Below are positions 44,930 to 53,743 of a DNA stretch of 64,000 nucleotides, one piece after another; the first letter of the stretch is position 1; each line of letters starts with the position of its first letter. The DNA is from Metapseudomonas sp043392685 (GTDB lineage Bacteria > Pseudomonadota > Gammaproteobacteria > Pseudomonadales > Pseudomonadaceae): NCBI GenBank assembly GCA_043392685.1, contig JBHZGM010000008.1; one strand, 5' to 3'. The position numbers were made by a program, and so were the translations under genes. The notes below the pieces were generated by a model. The model saw only the letters and a program-made list of their open reading frames with translations, had not been told where the DNA came from and made no database searches.

Positions 44930-45565
44930 GTGACCAGTCCCTATCTCGAGACCGTGGCCCTCGCCTGCGAGCGGGACTGGCGTCTGCTGTTCGAGCGGCT
45001 GGACCTGCAACTGGCCCGGGGCGAGATGCTCCAGGTCGCCGGGCCCAACGGCAGCGGCAAGACCAGCCTGCTGCGCCTGCTCTGCGGTCTGATGCAGCCC
45101 ACCGCCGGGGAAGTCCGCCTGAATGGCAAGCCGCTGGCCAGCCAGCGCAGCGAGCTGGCGCGCAATCTCCTGTGGGTCGGCCATGCCGCCGGCATCAAGG
45201 GCTTGCTGACCCCGGAGGAAAACCTGCGCTGGCTCTGCGCCCTGCACCAGCCCGCCGAGCGCGACGCCATCTGGCGGGCGCTGGAGGCCGTGGGCCTGCG
45301 CGGTTTTGAAGACGTGCCCTGCCACACCCTGTCTGCCGGCCAGCAGCGCCGCGTCGCCCTGGCACGCCTGTACCTGGACGCGCCGCCCCTGTGGATTCTC
45401 GACGAACCCTTCACTGCCCTGGACAAGCAGGGCGTCGCCCAGCTCGAGGCGCATCTTGCGGCGCATTGTGAGCAGGGTGGCCTGGTGGTCTTCACCACCC
45501 ACCACAGCATGGGACAGGTGCCCGCCGGTTATCGCGAACTTGATCTGGGGCAACGCCGCGCATGA
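44930..45565 (+). CDS. ccmA: Cytochrome c maturation ATPase CcmA
   Basis: ATP-binding subunit of the CcmABCD complex that releases heme-loaded CcmE. The 211 residues have Walker A GPNGSGKTS (Lys44), the ABC signature LSAGQQRRVALARL and Walker B LWILDEPFTAL. It starts with GTG at 44930. It overlaps ccmB by 4 bases and is the first gene of a complete System I operon. Confidence 0.96.
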   Translation: MTSPYLETVALACERDWRLLFERLDLQLARGEMLQVAGPNGSGKTSLLRLLCGLMQPTAGEVRLNGKPLASQRSELARNLLWVGHAAGIKGLLTPEENLRWLCALHQPAERDAIWRALEAVGLRGFEDVPCHTLSAGQQRRVALARLYLDAPPLWILDEPFTALDKQGVAQLEAHLAAHCEQGGLVVFTTHHSMGQVPAGYRELDLGQRRA

Positions 45566-46233
45566 GTAACGTCTTCACCCTGCTGGTCGCCCGCGAAGCA
45601 CGCCTGCTGGTACGCCGTCCGGCGGAATTGGCCAACCCGCTGGTGTTCTTCGCCATAGTGGTTGCATTGTTCCCGCTGGCCGTCGGTCCCGAGACGCAAT
45701 TGTTGCAAAGCCTTTCTCCCGGCCTGGTCTGGGTGGCAGCCCTGTTGGCGGTGCTGCTCTCGCTGGACGGGCTTTTCCGCAGTGATTTCGAGGACGGTTC
45801 CCTCGAACAGTGGGTCGTTTCGCCGCACCCCCTGCCGCTTCTGGTCCTGGCCAAGGTGCTGGCACACTGGCTCTTTTCCGGATTGGCCCTCGTGCTGCTG
45901 GCGCCGCTGCTGGCGCTGATGCTCGGCCTGCCTGCGCGCTGCCTGCCGGTGCTGCTGCTCTCGCTGCTGCTCGGTACCCCGGTGTTGAGCCTACTGGGCG
46001 CCGTGGGCGCCGCGCTGACCGTGGGGCTCAAGCGGGGTGGCCTGCTGCTGGCACTGCTGATCCTGCCGCTGTACATCCCGGTGCTGATTCTCGGCAGCGG
46101 GGCGTTGCAGGCGGCCCTGCAAGGACTGCCTACCGTCGGCCACCTGTTGTGGCTGGCGAGCCTCACCGCCCTGGCGGTGACCCTGACACCCTTTGCCATA
46201 GCCGCCGGCCTGACCATCAGCGTCGGCGAATAA
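45562..46233 (+). CDS. ccmB: Heme exporter membrane protein CcmB
   Basis: Membrane partner of CcmA. The 223 residues carry six predicted membrane segments and the family FRSDFEDGSLEQWVVSPHPL element. Its start codon overlaps the ccmA stop. Despite the traditional name, it works in release of holo-CcmE rather than heme export. Confidence 0.96.
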   Translation: MSNVFTLLVAREARLLVRRPAELANPLVFFAIVVALFPLAVGPETQLLQSLSPGLVWVAALLAVLLSLDGLFRSDFEDGSLEQWVVSPHPLPLLVLAKVLAHWLFSGLALVLLAPLLALMLGLPARCLPVLLLSLLLGTPVLSLLGAVGAALTVGLKRGGLLLALLILPLYIPVLILGSGALQAALQGLPTVGHLLWLASLTALAVTLTPFAIAAGLTISVGE

Positions 46234-46306
46234 GAAACAAGAGTTGCCTGACCATGAGAAAGCTGCCGATGTCCGAACAGGCCCAAGCGCCGAGCAGGTG
46301 GTCCCG

Positions 46307-47059
46307 ATGAACTGGACGTGGTTCCACAAGCTCGGGTCGCCTAAATGGTTCTACGAGATCAGCGGCCGCTGGCTGCCCTGGCTCGCCTGGGGCGCGGTGA
46401 TCCTGATCGCCGTTGGCCTGGTCTGGGGCCTGGCCTTCGCGCCGCCGGACTACCAGCAGGGCAACAGCTTCCGCATCATCTATATCCACGTGCCCGCGGC
46501 GTTCCTCGCCCAGTCCTGCTACGTCATGCTGGCGGTGTGCGGCGTGGTCGGGCTGGTGTGGAAGATGAAGCTGGCCGACGTCGCGCTGCAGGCTGCCGCG
46601 CCCATCGGCGCCTGGATGACCTTCGTGGCGCTGGTCACCGGCGCCATCTGGGGCAAGCCGACCTGGGGCGCCTGGTGGGTGTGGGATGCCCGACTGACGT
46701 CGATGCTCATCCTGCTTTTCCTGTACTTCGGTGTGATTGCCCTGGGCCAGGCGATCAGCAATCGTGACAGCGCCGCCAAGGCCTGTGCGGTGCTGGCCAT
46801 CGTCGGCGTGATCAACATCCCGATCATCAAGTACTCGGTGGAGTGGTGGAACACCCTGCACCAGCCGGCCACCTTCAAGATCACCGAGAAGCCGGCCATG
46901 CCGCCGGAAATGTGGGTACCGCTGCTGATCATGGTGCTCGGCTTCTACTGCTTCTTCGGCGCCGTGACGCTGATGCGCATGCGCCTGGAAGTGCTCAGGC
47001 GCGAGTCCCGCGCCAGCTGGGCCAAGGCCGAGATTCAGGCACAAGTGGGTAGGGTCTGA
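46307..47059 (+). CDS. ccmC: Heme-handling protein CcmC
   Basis: Attaches heme to CcmE. The 250 residues have six membrane segments and the Trp-rich periplasmic motif WGAWWVWDARLTS (about 120-132), with flanking His ligands. I start at 46307 (MNWTWFHKLGSPKWF), as in known CcmC; the frame extends 21 codons upstream toward ccmB without similarity. Its stop overlaps the ccmD start. Confidence 0.96.
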   Translation: MNWTWFHKLGSPKWFYEISGRWLPWLAWGAVILIAVGLVWGLAFAPPDYQQGNSFRIIYIHVPAAFLAQSCYVMLAVCGVVGLVWKMKLADVALQAAAPIGAWMTFVALVTGAIWGKPTWGAWWVWDARLTSMLILLFLYFGVIALGQAISNRDSAAKACAVLAIVGVINIPIIKYSVEWWNTLHQPATFKITEKPAMPPEMWVPLLIMVLGFYCFFGAVTLMRMRLEVLRRESRASWAKAEIQAQVGRV

Positions 47060-47235
47060 TGAGTTTTTCTTCCTTCACCGAATTTCTCGCCATGGGCAAC
47101 CATGGCCTGTATGTCTGGACCGCCTATGGCATCAGCCTGCTGGTCCTGGCCATCAACGTCGCCATGCCGCTGATCGCGCGGCGCCGTTACCTGCAAGACG
47201 AGGCGCGCCGTTTGCGCCGGGAGGAGTCGAAGTGA
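47059..47235 (+). CDS. ccmD: Cytochrome c maturation protein CcmD
   Basis: A 58-residue one-helix protein (MSFSSFTEFLAMGNHGLYVW start, basic C-terminus RRRYLQDEARRLRREESK) that joins CcmAB to CcmCE. It overlaps ccmC by one base and ccmE by four bases, so all three are coupled. The membrane helix spans about 17-40. Confidence 0.93.
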   Translation: MSFSSFTEFLAMGNHGLYVWTAYGISLLVLAINVAMPLIARRRYLQDEARRLRREESK

Positions 47236-47678
47236 ATCCGGTTCGCAAGAAGCGCCTGTACATCATCCTGGCCATCCTGGCCGGCGTGGGAGTCGCGGTG
47301 GCGCTGGCGCTGTCGGCGTTGCAGCAGAACATCAACCTGTTCTACACCCCCACCCAGATCGCCAACGGCGAAGCCCCCCAGGACACCCGCATCCGCGCCG
47401 GCGGCATGGTGGAGGAGGGCTCGGTGCAGCGTAGCGGTGATTCCCTGGACGTGCAGTTCGTGGTGACCGACTTCGCCAAGCGCGTGACCATTCGTTATCA
47501 CGGCATCCTTCCCGACCTGTTCCGCGAAGGGCAGGGCATCGTCGCCCTCGGCAAGCTCAATGGCGATGGCGTGCTGGTGGCTGACGAAGTGCTGGCCAAG
47601 CACGACGAGAACTACATGCCGCCGGAAGTCACCAAGGCCCTCAAGGAAAGCGGCCAGCTCCCCAATAAAGAGGGTTGA
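47232..47678 (+). CDS. ccmE: Heme chaperone CcmE
   Basis: Periplasmic heme carrier anchored by one N-terminal helix (LYIILAILAGVGVAVALALSAL). The 148 residues fold as an OB barrel; His124 in KHDENY is the residue that binds heme covalently. It starts with GTG, overlapping the ccmD stop. Length and motif are normal. Confidence 0.96.
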   Translation: MNPVRKKRLYIILAILAGVGVAVALALSALQQNINLFYTPTQIANGEAPQDTRIRAGGMVEEGSVQRSGDSLDVQFVVTDFAKRVTIRYHGILPDLFREGQGIVALGKLNGDGVLVADEVLAKHDENYMPPEVTKALKESGQLPNKEG

Positions 47679-47682
47679 TTCG

Positions 47683-49656
47683 ATGATTCCCGAACTCGGC
47701 CACCTGGCCCTGATCCTTGCCTTGTGCATGGCCGCCGTGCAGGCGACCCTGCCGCTGATCGGCGCCTGGCGCGGTGATCGCCAGTGGATGAGCCTGGCCC
47801 AGCCGGCCGCCTGGGGGCAGTTCGCCTTCCTGGCCTTCGCCTTCGGCTGCCTGACCTACGCCTTCATGGTGGACGACTTCTCCGTCGCCTACGTCGCCAG
47901 CAACTCCAACAGTGCGCTGCCCTGGTACTACAAGTTCAGCGCCGTGTGGGGGGCCCATGAGGGGTCGCTGCTGCTCTGGGCGCTGATTCTCGGCGGCTGG
48001 ACCTTCGCCGTGTCGATCTTCTCCCGGCAGCTGCCGGAAGTGATGCTGGCCCGCGTGCTGGCCGTGATGGGCATGATCAGCATCGGCTTCCTGCTGTTCC
48101 TGATCATCACCTCCAACCCGTTCAACCGCCTGCTGCCGAACATGCCGGCCGACGGTAACGACCTCAACCCGCTGCTGCAGGACTTCGGCCTGATCGTCCA
48201 CCCGCCGATGCTCTACATGGGCTACGTGGGCTTCTCGGTGGCCTTCGCCTTCGCCATCGCCGCACTGCTCGGCGGCCGCCTCGACGCCGCCTGGGCGCGC
48301 TGGTCGCGGCCGTGGACCATCATCGCCTGGGCCTTCCTCAGCGTCGGCATCGTGCTCGGCTCGTGGTGGGCCTACTACGAACTGGGCTGGGGCGGCTGGT
48401 GGTTCTGGGACCCGGTGGAAAACGCCTCCTTCATGCCCTGGCTGGTCGGCACCGCGCTGATCCATTCCCTGGCGGTCACCGAAAAGCGCGGCGTGTTCAA
48501 GAGCTGGACCGTGCTGCTGGCCATCGCGGCCTTCTCCCTGAGCCTGCTGGGTACCTTCCTGGTGCGTTCCGGGGTGCTGACCTCGGTGCACGCCTTCGCT
48601 TCCGATCCGGAGCGCGGCGTGTTCATCCTGGCCTTCCTGCTGCTGGTGGTGGGTGGCTCGCTGACGCTGTTCGCCGTACGTGCCCCGGTGGTCAAGAGCC
48701 AGGTGGGCTTCGCCCTCTGGTCCCGCGAGACCCTGCTGCTGGTGAACAACCTGGTGCTGGTGGTGGCGGCCTCGATGATCCTGCTGGGCACCCTCTACCC
48801 GCTGGTGCTGGATGCCCTCTCCGGCGCCAAGCTGTCGGTCGGCCCGCCGTACTTCAACGCCCTGTTCCTGCCGCTGATGGCCGTGCTCATGCTGGCCCTG
48901 GCCGTCGGCGTGCTGGTGCGCTGGAAGGACACCCCGCTGAAGTGGCTGCTGGGCATGCTCGGCCCGGTGCTGATCGGCAGCCTGCTGCTTGGCGGCCTGG
49001 CCACTGTTCTCTTCGGCGACTTCCACTGGGCGGTGCTGGCCGTCGGCGCGCTGTCCGCCTGGGTGGTGCTGGCCGGTGTCCGCGACTTCATCGACAAGAC
49101 CCGCCACAAGGGCATGCTCAAGGGCGCCGCTGGCCTGACCCGCAGCTACTGGGGCATGCAGCTGGCCCACGCCGGTATCGCTGTCTGCGCCCTGGGTGTG
49201 GTGCTTTCCAGCCAGTACAGCGCCGAGCGTGACCTGCGCCTGGCGCCGGGCGAGTCGGTCGAACTGGGCGGCTACCGCTTCCTCTTCGAAGGCGCGCTGC
49301 ACCACGAAGGCCCGAACTTCACCTCCGACAAGGGCACGGTGATCGTCTTCGACGGCGACAAGCAGATTTCCGTGCTGCACCCGGAAAAGCGCCTCTACAC
49401 CGTGCAGCAGTCGGTGATGACCGAGGCCGGCATCGACGCTGGCTTCACCCGCGACCTCTACGTCGCCCTTGGCGAGCCGCTGGACAATGGCGCCTGGGCG
49501 GTACGTGTACACGTGAAACCCTTCGTCCGCTGGATCTGGCTGGGTGGCCTGCTGATGGGCTTCGGCGGCCTGCTGGCGGCCTTCGACCGGCGCTACCGGG
49601 TGAAGGTTAAGACCCGCGTCCGCGAGGCGCTGGGCATGGCTGGAGCCCAAGCATGA
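47683..49656 (+). CDS. ccmF: Heme lyase CcmF
   Basis: Large membrane protein that joins heme to apocytochrome c together with CcmH and CcmI. The 657 residues have about 14-15 membrane segments and the WWD domain WGGWWFWDPVENASFMPWL (about 236-254). The start at 47683 (MIPELGHLALILAL) lies 4 bases after the ccmE stop. It overlaps ccmG by four bases. Confidence 0.96.
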   Translation: MIPELGHLALILALCMAAVQATLPLIGAWRGDRQWMSLAQPAAWGQFAFLAFAFGCLTYAFMVDDFSVAYVASNSNSALPWYYKFSAVWGAHEGSLLLWALILGGWTFAVSIFSRQLPEVMLARVLAVMGMISIGFLLFLIITSNPFNRLLPNMPADGNDLNPLLQDFGLIVHPPMLYMGYVGFSVAFAFAIAALLGGRLDAAWARWSRPWTIIAWAFLSVGIVLGSWWAYYELGWGGWWFWDPVENASFMPWLVGTALIHSLAVTEKRGVFKSWTVLLAIAAFSLSLLGTFLVRSGVLTSVHAFASDPERGVFILAFLLLVVGGSLTLFAVRAPVVKSQVGFALWSRETLLLVNNLVLVVAASMILLGTLYPLVLDALSGAKLSVGPPYFNALFLPLMAVLMLALAVGVLVRWKDTPLKWLLGMLGPVLIGSLLLGGLATVLFGDFHWAVLAVGALSAWVVLAGVRDFIDKTRHKGMLKGAAGLTRSYWGMQLAHAGIAVCALGVVLSSQYSAERDLRLAPGESVELGGYRFLFEGALHHEGPNFTSDKGTVIVFDGDKQISVLHPEKRLYTVQQSVMTEAGIDAGFTRDLYVALGEPLDNGAWAVRVHVKPFVRWIWLGGLLMGFGGLLAAFDRRYRVKVKTRVREALGMAGAQA

Positions 49657-50189
49657 AACGTCTGATCCTGGTCCTGCCCCTGGTGGGCTTCCTCGCCATC
49701 GCGGTGTTCCTCTATCGCGGGCTGTTCCTCGATCCGGCCGAGTTGCCCTCGGCGCTGATCGGCAAGCCGTTCCCGGCCTTCTCGCTGCCCAGCGTCAGCG
49801 GCGACCGCACGCTCACCGAAGCCGACATCAAGGGCAAACCGGCGCTGGTCAACGTCTGGGGCACCTGGTGCGTGTCCTGCCGTGTCGAACATCCGGTGCT
49901 GAACAAGCTGTCGCAGATGGGCGTGACCATCTACGGCGTCAACTACAAGGACGACAACGCCGCCGCGCTGAAATGGCTGAAGGAGTTCCACAACCCCTAC
50001 CAGCTGGACATCCGCGACGAACAGGGCAGTCTCGGCCTGAACCTCGGCGTCTATGGCGCCCCGGAAACCTTCCTGATCGACAAGGACGGCATCATCCGCC
50101 ACAAGTTCGTTGGTGTGATCGACGACACTGTCTGGCGCGAGCAGCTGGCGCCGCTGTACCAGTCGCTGGTGGACGGGGAGGACAAATGA
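49653..50189 (+). CDS. ccmG: Thiol-disulfide reductase CcmG (DsbE)
   Basis: Membrane-anchored thioredoxin that reduces apocytochrome or CcmH. The 178 residues have a signal anchor (LILVLPLVGFLAIAVFLYRG) and the active site WCVSC in the motif NVWGTWCVSCRVEHPVL. The cis-Pro loop is GAPETF. Gene overlaps on both sides place it firmly in the operon. Confidence 0.96.
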   Translation: MKRLILVLPLVGFLAIAVFLYRGLFLDPAELPSALIGKPFPAFSLPSVSGDRTLTEADIKGKPALVNVWGTWCVSCRVEHPVLNKLSQMGVTIYGVNYKDDNAAALKWLKEFHNPYQLDIRDEQGSLGLNLGVYGAPETFLIDKDGIIRHKFVGVIDDTVWREQLAPLYQSLVDGEDK

Positions 50190-50674
50190 AGCGCCTCCTT
50201 GCCGCCGCCGTCCTGGGCCTGGCCCTGACCGGCATCGCCCGGGCCGCCATCGATACCTACCAGTTCAAGGACGAGGCCGAGCGCGAGCGTTTCCGCGTCC
50301 TGACCGAGGAACTGCGCTGCCCGAAGTGCCAGAACCAGAACATTGCCGACTCCAACGCGCCGATTGCCACCGACTTGCGCCGGGAAATCTTCCGCATGCT
50401 GGAAGAGGGCAAGAGCAACGACGAGATCGTCGACTTCCTGGTGGCCCGCTATGGCGATTTCGTGCGCTACAAGCCGCCGGTCAACGCCCGCACCCTGTTG
50501 CTCTGGTATGGCCCCGCGGGCCTGCTGGTGGGCGGCCTGGTAGTGCTGGGCATCATCGTCGTGCGCCGTCGCCGGGTCGAGAACAGTCCGGCCCAGGTAC
50601 TGCTTTCCGCCGATGAGCAGGCGCGTCTCGACGCGCTGCTCAATTCCGAGAACCAGGACAAGAAAGACTCATGA
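50186..50674 (+). CDS. ccmH: Cytochrome c maturation protein CcmH
   Basis: Periplasmic thiol protein of the heme-ligation step. The 162 residues start with a signal sequence (MKRLLAAAVLGLALTGIARA), then LRCPKCQNQN with the redox pair CxxC, and a membrane helix near 105-127 (LLLWYGPAGLLVGGLVVLGIIVV). It overlaps ccmG and ccmI by four bases each. Confidence 0.95.
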   Translation: MKRLLAAAVLGLALTGIARAAIDTYQFKDEAERERFRVLTEELRCPKCQNQNIADSNAPIATDLRREIFRMLEEGKSNDEIVDFLVARYGDFVRYKPPVNARTLLLWYGPAGLLVGGLVVLGIIVVRRRRVENSPAQVLLSADEQARLDALLNSENQDKKDS

Positions 50675-51882
50675 TCGATTTCTGGCTCGCCGCCGGCCTG
50701 CTCCTGCTGGTCGCCCTGGCCTTCCTGCTGATTCCCGTGCTGCGCGGCCGCAAGGCCCAGACCGAGGAAGACCGCACTTCCCTCAACGTCGCCCTGTACC
50801 AGGAGCGCCTGGACGAGCTGGAATCCCAGCGCGCCGCTGGCACCCTCACTGCTGAACAGTTCGAGGCCGGCCGCGCCGAGGCCGCCCGTGAGCTGCTGGC
50901 CGACACCGAGGGCGCTGGCAATGGCCGTACCGCGCGCCTGGGCAAGACCCTGCCGCTGCTGGCCGCGATCATCGTGCCGCTGCTGGGCTTCGGCCTGTAC
51001 CTGCACTGGGGCGCCAGCGACAAGGTGGAACTGGCCCGCGAACTGCGCGAGCAACCGCGCAGCATCGAGGAAATGACCGCGCGCCTCGAACGTGTGGTTG
51101 AGGCCCAGCCGGAGTCCGCCGAAGGCTGGTACTTCCTCGGCCGTACCTACATGGCCCAGGATCGCGCCGCCGATGCCGCCCGCGCCTACGAACAGGCGGT
51201 CAAGCGTGGTGGCCGCGAGCCTGAGCTGCTGGGCCAGTGGGCCCAGGCGCTGTACTTCGCCAGCGAGAAGAAACTGACTCCCGAGGTCAAGGCCCTCACC
51301 GAGGAAGCGCTGAAGGCCGATCCCAACGAGATCACCAGCCTTGGCCTGCTGGGCATCGCCGGCTTCGAGGATGGCCGCTACCAGGACGCGATCACCTACT
51401 GGGAGCGCCTGATCGGCCAGCTGCCGGTCGAGGATCCTTCCCGTGGCGCCCTGCAGGGCGGCATCGACAAGGCCCGCGAGAAGCTCAAGGAAAGCGGCGT
51501 CGCAGTCGAAGAACCCAAGGCCGCTCCTGCGCCGGCCGGTGCCGAGCTCAAGGTTCGCGTGGACCTGGCCGCGGAACTGAAGGACAAGGTGCAGCCCGGC
51601 GACAGCGTGTTCATCTTCGCCCGCGCCACCTCCGGCCCACCCATGCCGCTGGCGGTCAAGCGCATGACCGTCGCCGACCTGCCGGTGGAAGTCAGCCTGA
51701 GCGACGCGGACGCCATGATGCCCCAGCTCAAGCTCTCCAACTTCCCGCAGGTGCAGCTGGTCGCCCGGATCTCCCGTAGTGGCAACGCGACCGCAGGTGA
51801 ATGGATAGGAAGCAGTTCGCCGCTGTCTACTGGTTCGTCGGATACCCAACGACTGACCATCGACAGCCCGGACAAGAAATGA
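50671..51882 (+). CDS. ccmI: Cytochrome c maturation protein CcmI
   Basis: Binds apocytochrome c and hands it to CcmF-CcmH. The 403 residues have two membrane helices (about 4-22 and 93-113), TPR repeats in the periplasm (about 145-290) and a C-terminal beta domain. The stop overlaps the start of the lipoprotein gene that follows. Confidence 0.93.
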   Translation: MIDFWLAAGLLLLVALAFLLIPVLRGRKAQTEEDRTSLNVALYQERLDELESQRAAGTLTAEQFEAGRAEAARELLADTEGAGNGRTARLGKTLPLLAAIIVPLLGFGLYLHWGASDKVELARELREQPRSIEEMTARLERVVEAQPESAEGWYFLGRTYMAQDRAADAARAYEQAVKRGGREPELLGQWAQALYFASEKKLTPEVKALTEEALKADPNEITSLGLLGIAGFEDGRYQDAITYWERLIGQLPVEDPSRGALQGGIDKAREKLKESGVAVEEPKAAPAPAGAELKVRVDLAAELKDKVQPGDSVFIFARATSGPPMPLAVKRMTVADLPVEVSLSDADAMMPQLKLSNFPQVQLVARISRSGNATAGEWIGSSSPLSTGSSDTQRLTIDSPDKK

Positions 51883-52325
51883 CCGCCCACACCGCACTCC
51901 CGGCAGCGCCGAGCACCCGCTTCGGCCTGCCCTTGATCTGCCTCCTCCTGACCCTGGCCGGCTGCGCCGGTCAGGGTCCGTACCAGGAACCCGGCGAACC
52001 CGACTGGGAACCCTCCCGCAAGCCGCCAGCGGTCCATACCCCGCCACCGCAGAACCGCCCGATGCCGCCGGTCCAGCCGCAGCCGCCAAAGCAGGCGCCG
52101 CGTATGAAGGCCCACCCGCGCTTCGCGCCGCCGCCAGGTGGCAACTGCTATTGGGATACCGGCCTCGGCGTCTACGTGCTCGAAGGCCGGCGCAATGTCT
52201 TCTACCGCGAGCGCGTCTACTACCGCTGGGACAATGGCTGGAGCTATTCCAACGGTCCCCAGGGACCCTGGCAGCCCACCGATGCCAGCGGCGTTCCCGC
52301 CGGCCTGGGACGCCGCTTCCATTGA
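51879..52325 (+). CDS. Proline-rich lipoprotein coupled to ccmI
   Basis: A 148-residue protein whose N-terminus has a lipobox LTLAGC with the Cys at about 29 after a hydrophobic stretch (FGLPLICLLLTLAG). The middle (about 40-85) is very rich in Pro and Gln. The C-terminal part is aromatic and Tyr/Trp-rich (CYWDTGLGVYVLEGR, YYRWDNGWSYSNGPQGPW). Its ATG overlaps the ccmI stop (ATGA), so it is translated with the ccm genes. I do not recognise a described function; an outer-membrane role is inferred only from the lipobox. Confidence 0.8.
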   Translation: MTAHTALPAAPSTRFGLPLICLLLTLAGCAGQGPYQEPGEPDWEPSRKPPAVHTPPPQNRPMPPVQPQPPKQAPRMKAHPRFAPPPGGNCYWDTGLGVYVLEGRRNVFYRERVYYRWDNGWSYSNGPQGPWQPTDASGVPAGLGRRFH

Positions 52326-52337
52326 CGCATCCATGAC

Positions 52338-52388
52338 GAAGCGGGCCGGCGGCCCGCTTCGCGGATGAATTCCACCAGGCCCTGGTGG
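52338..52388 (+). terminator. Stem-loops after the ccm operon
   Basis: GAAGCGGGCC (52338-52347) pairs perfectly with GGCCCGCTTC (52351-52360). A second palindrome, CCACCAG.GCC.CTGGTGG, follows at 52372-52388. Neither has a good U tract, so termination may be factor-aided or the hairpins may protect the 3' end. Confidence 0.5.
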
Positions 52389-52429
52389 AGGCACTGGGGG
52401 CAGGGATGTAGTGAAAAGCCTGGGATGGA

Positions 52430-52453
52430 AACCTGCCCGCTGATGCGGGCAGG
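52430..52453 (-). terminator. Terminator of sbp
   Basis: CCTGCCCGC and GCGGGCAGG form a 9-base stem with a four-base loop (52432-52453). Read on the minus strand it is followed by TTTCC. It starts 11 bases after the sbp stop. Confidence 0.65.
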
Positions 52454-52464
52454 TCGGGAAGGGA

Positions 52465-53463
52465 TTACTGCGCGGTGTAGATCTGGTCGAAGATGCCACC
52501 GTCGTTGAAGTGGGTCTTCTGGACGTCGCGCCAGTCGCCGAAGGTCTTCTCCACGGAGAGGAATTCAACCTTGGGGAAGCGGTCGGCGAACTTGGCGAGG
52601 ATTTCTGGATTGCGCGGGCGCAGGTAGTTGTTGGCGGCGATGGTCTGGCCCTCGTCGCTCCACAGGTACTTGAGGTAGGCCTCGGCGGCAGCGCGGGTGC
52701 CTTTCTTGTCCACGACCTTGTCGACCACGGCCACGGGTGGTTCGGCTTCGGCGGAAACGCTGGGGTAGACCACTTCGAAACCGCCGCGGCCGAATTCGCG
52801 GGCGATCATTTCGGCTTCGTTCTCGAAGGTCACCAGCACGTCGCCGATCTGGTTCTGGATGAAGGTGGTGGTAGCGGCACGGCCACCGGTATCCAGCACC
52901 GGCGCCTGCTTGAACAGCTTGCCGACGAATTCCTTGGCCTTGTTCTCGTCACCGCCGTTCTTCAGCACATAGCCCCAGGCGGAGAGATAGGTATAGCGGC
53001 CGTTACCGGACGTCTTGGGGTTCGGCACCACCACCTGCACGCCGTCCTTGAGCAGGTCCGGCCAGTCCTTCAGGCCCTTGGGGTTGCCCTTGCGCACGAT
53101 GAACACGGTGGCGGAGGTGAAAGGGGCGCTGTTGTTGGGCAGGCGGGTCGCCCAGTCCTGCGGCACCAGGCCTCCGTTGTCGGCCAGGGCGTTGATGTCG
53201 GTGGCCTGGTTCATGGTGATGACATCGGCGGGCAGGCCGTCGATCACCGCGCGGGCCTGTTTGCTGGAACCACCATGGGACATCTGCAGGGTGATGTTCT
53301 CGCCTTTCTCTGCTTTCCAGTGCTTCTGGAAGGCGGCGTTGTAGTCCTTGTAGAAGTCACGCATCACGTCGTAGGAGACATTGAGCAGCGTCGGCGCGGC
53401 CTGGGCGGCGCTGGCCAGGGCGAGGCCGGCGGCGAGGAGGGAGGCGGAGAACAGTCGTTTCAC
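52465..53463 (-). CDS. sbp: Periplasmic sulfate-binding protein Sbp
   Basis: Binds sulfate for the CysTWA ABC importer. The 332 residues have a signal peptide (MKRLFSASLLAAGLALASAAQA) and the family motifs LNVSYDVMRDFYKDYN, QMSHGGSSKQARAV and NPKTSGNGRYTYL. The transporter genes cysTWA are not nearby. A CysB-controlled promoter is expected from the family. It could also be a CysP-type thiosulfate protein; the sequence favours Sbp. Confidence 0.93.
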   Translation of the reverse strand: MKRLFSASLLAAGLALASAAQAAPTLLNVSYDVMRDFYKDYNAAFQKHWKAEKGENITLQMSHGGSSKQARAVIDGLPADVITMNQATDINALADNGGLVPQDWATRLPNNSAPFTSATVFIVRKGNPKGLKDWPDLLKDGVQVVVPNPKTSGNGRYTYLSAWGYVLKNGGDENKAKEFVGKLFKQAPVLDTGGRAATTTFIQNQIGDVLVTFENEAEMIAREFGRGGFEVVYPSVSAEAEPPVAVVDKVVDKKGTRAAAEAYLKYLWSDEGQTIAANNYLRPRNPEILAKFADRFPKVEFLSVEKTFGDWRDVQKTHFNDGGIFDQIYTAQ

Positions 53464-53495
53464 AGGGCGTTCCTTCTGGGCAGTGTGAGCGCCCG

Positions 53496-53524
53496 ACTAT
53501 AACGGAATGGCATATGTCCTTTTA
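53496..53524 (-). promoter_or_regulatory. Possible promoter of sbp
   Basis: On the minus strand TATAGT (53501-53496) is preceded after 17 bases by a poor TAAAAG -35 (53524-53519). The region just upstream is AT-rich, which fits a promoter that needs the activator CysB. Transcription would start about 25 bases before the start codon. Confidence 0.4.
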
Positions 53525-53579
53525 ATACCTAAAATTCATTTCGTTATTTCCGTTTTGAACCGCCAGCTCTCGTTGTGGC

Positions 53580-53735
53580 TGAGCTATGTGAAGCCCAACA
53601 TCCCGCGCCATCGGACACGCCGCCACGGAGCGAGTCCGCAACGTTGGGTTTCGCAGGCTCTACCCAACCTACGCAAGCGGTTCGTGCCTTCCTGTAGGTT
53701 GGTCCGAGGAACGAGGCCCAACGATGTGCGGAGCG
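53580..53735. repeat. Cluster of dispersed intergenic repeats
   Basis: The sbp-plpD gap (53464-53743) holds two palindromic units with the cores CGTTGGGTTTCGC...CTCTACCCAACCTACG (53642-53673) and CCTGTAGGTTGG...GGCCCAACG (53691-53723). GGAGCGAGTCCGC occurs twice, near 53630 and 53735. These belong to the same family as 12284-12320. No gene is seen in them. Confidence 0.6.
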
Positions 53736-53743
53736 AGTCCGCG

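Noticed and set aside
47641..49650. Minus-strand frame of 669 codons opposite ccmF
   Set aside because: Composition is a His/Gln/Gly-rich shadow of ccmF; no start site or motif supports it.
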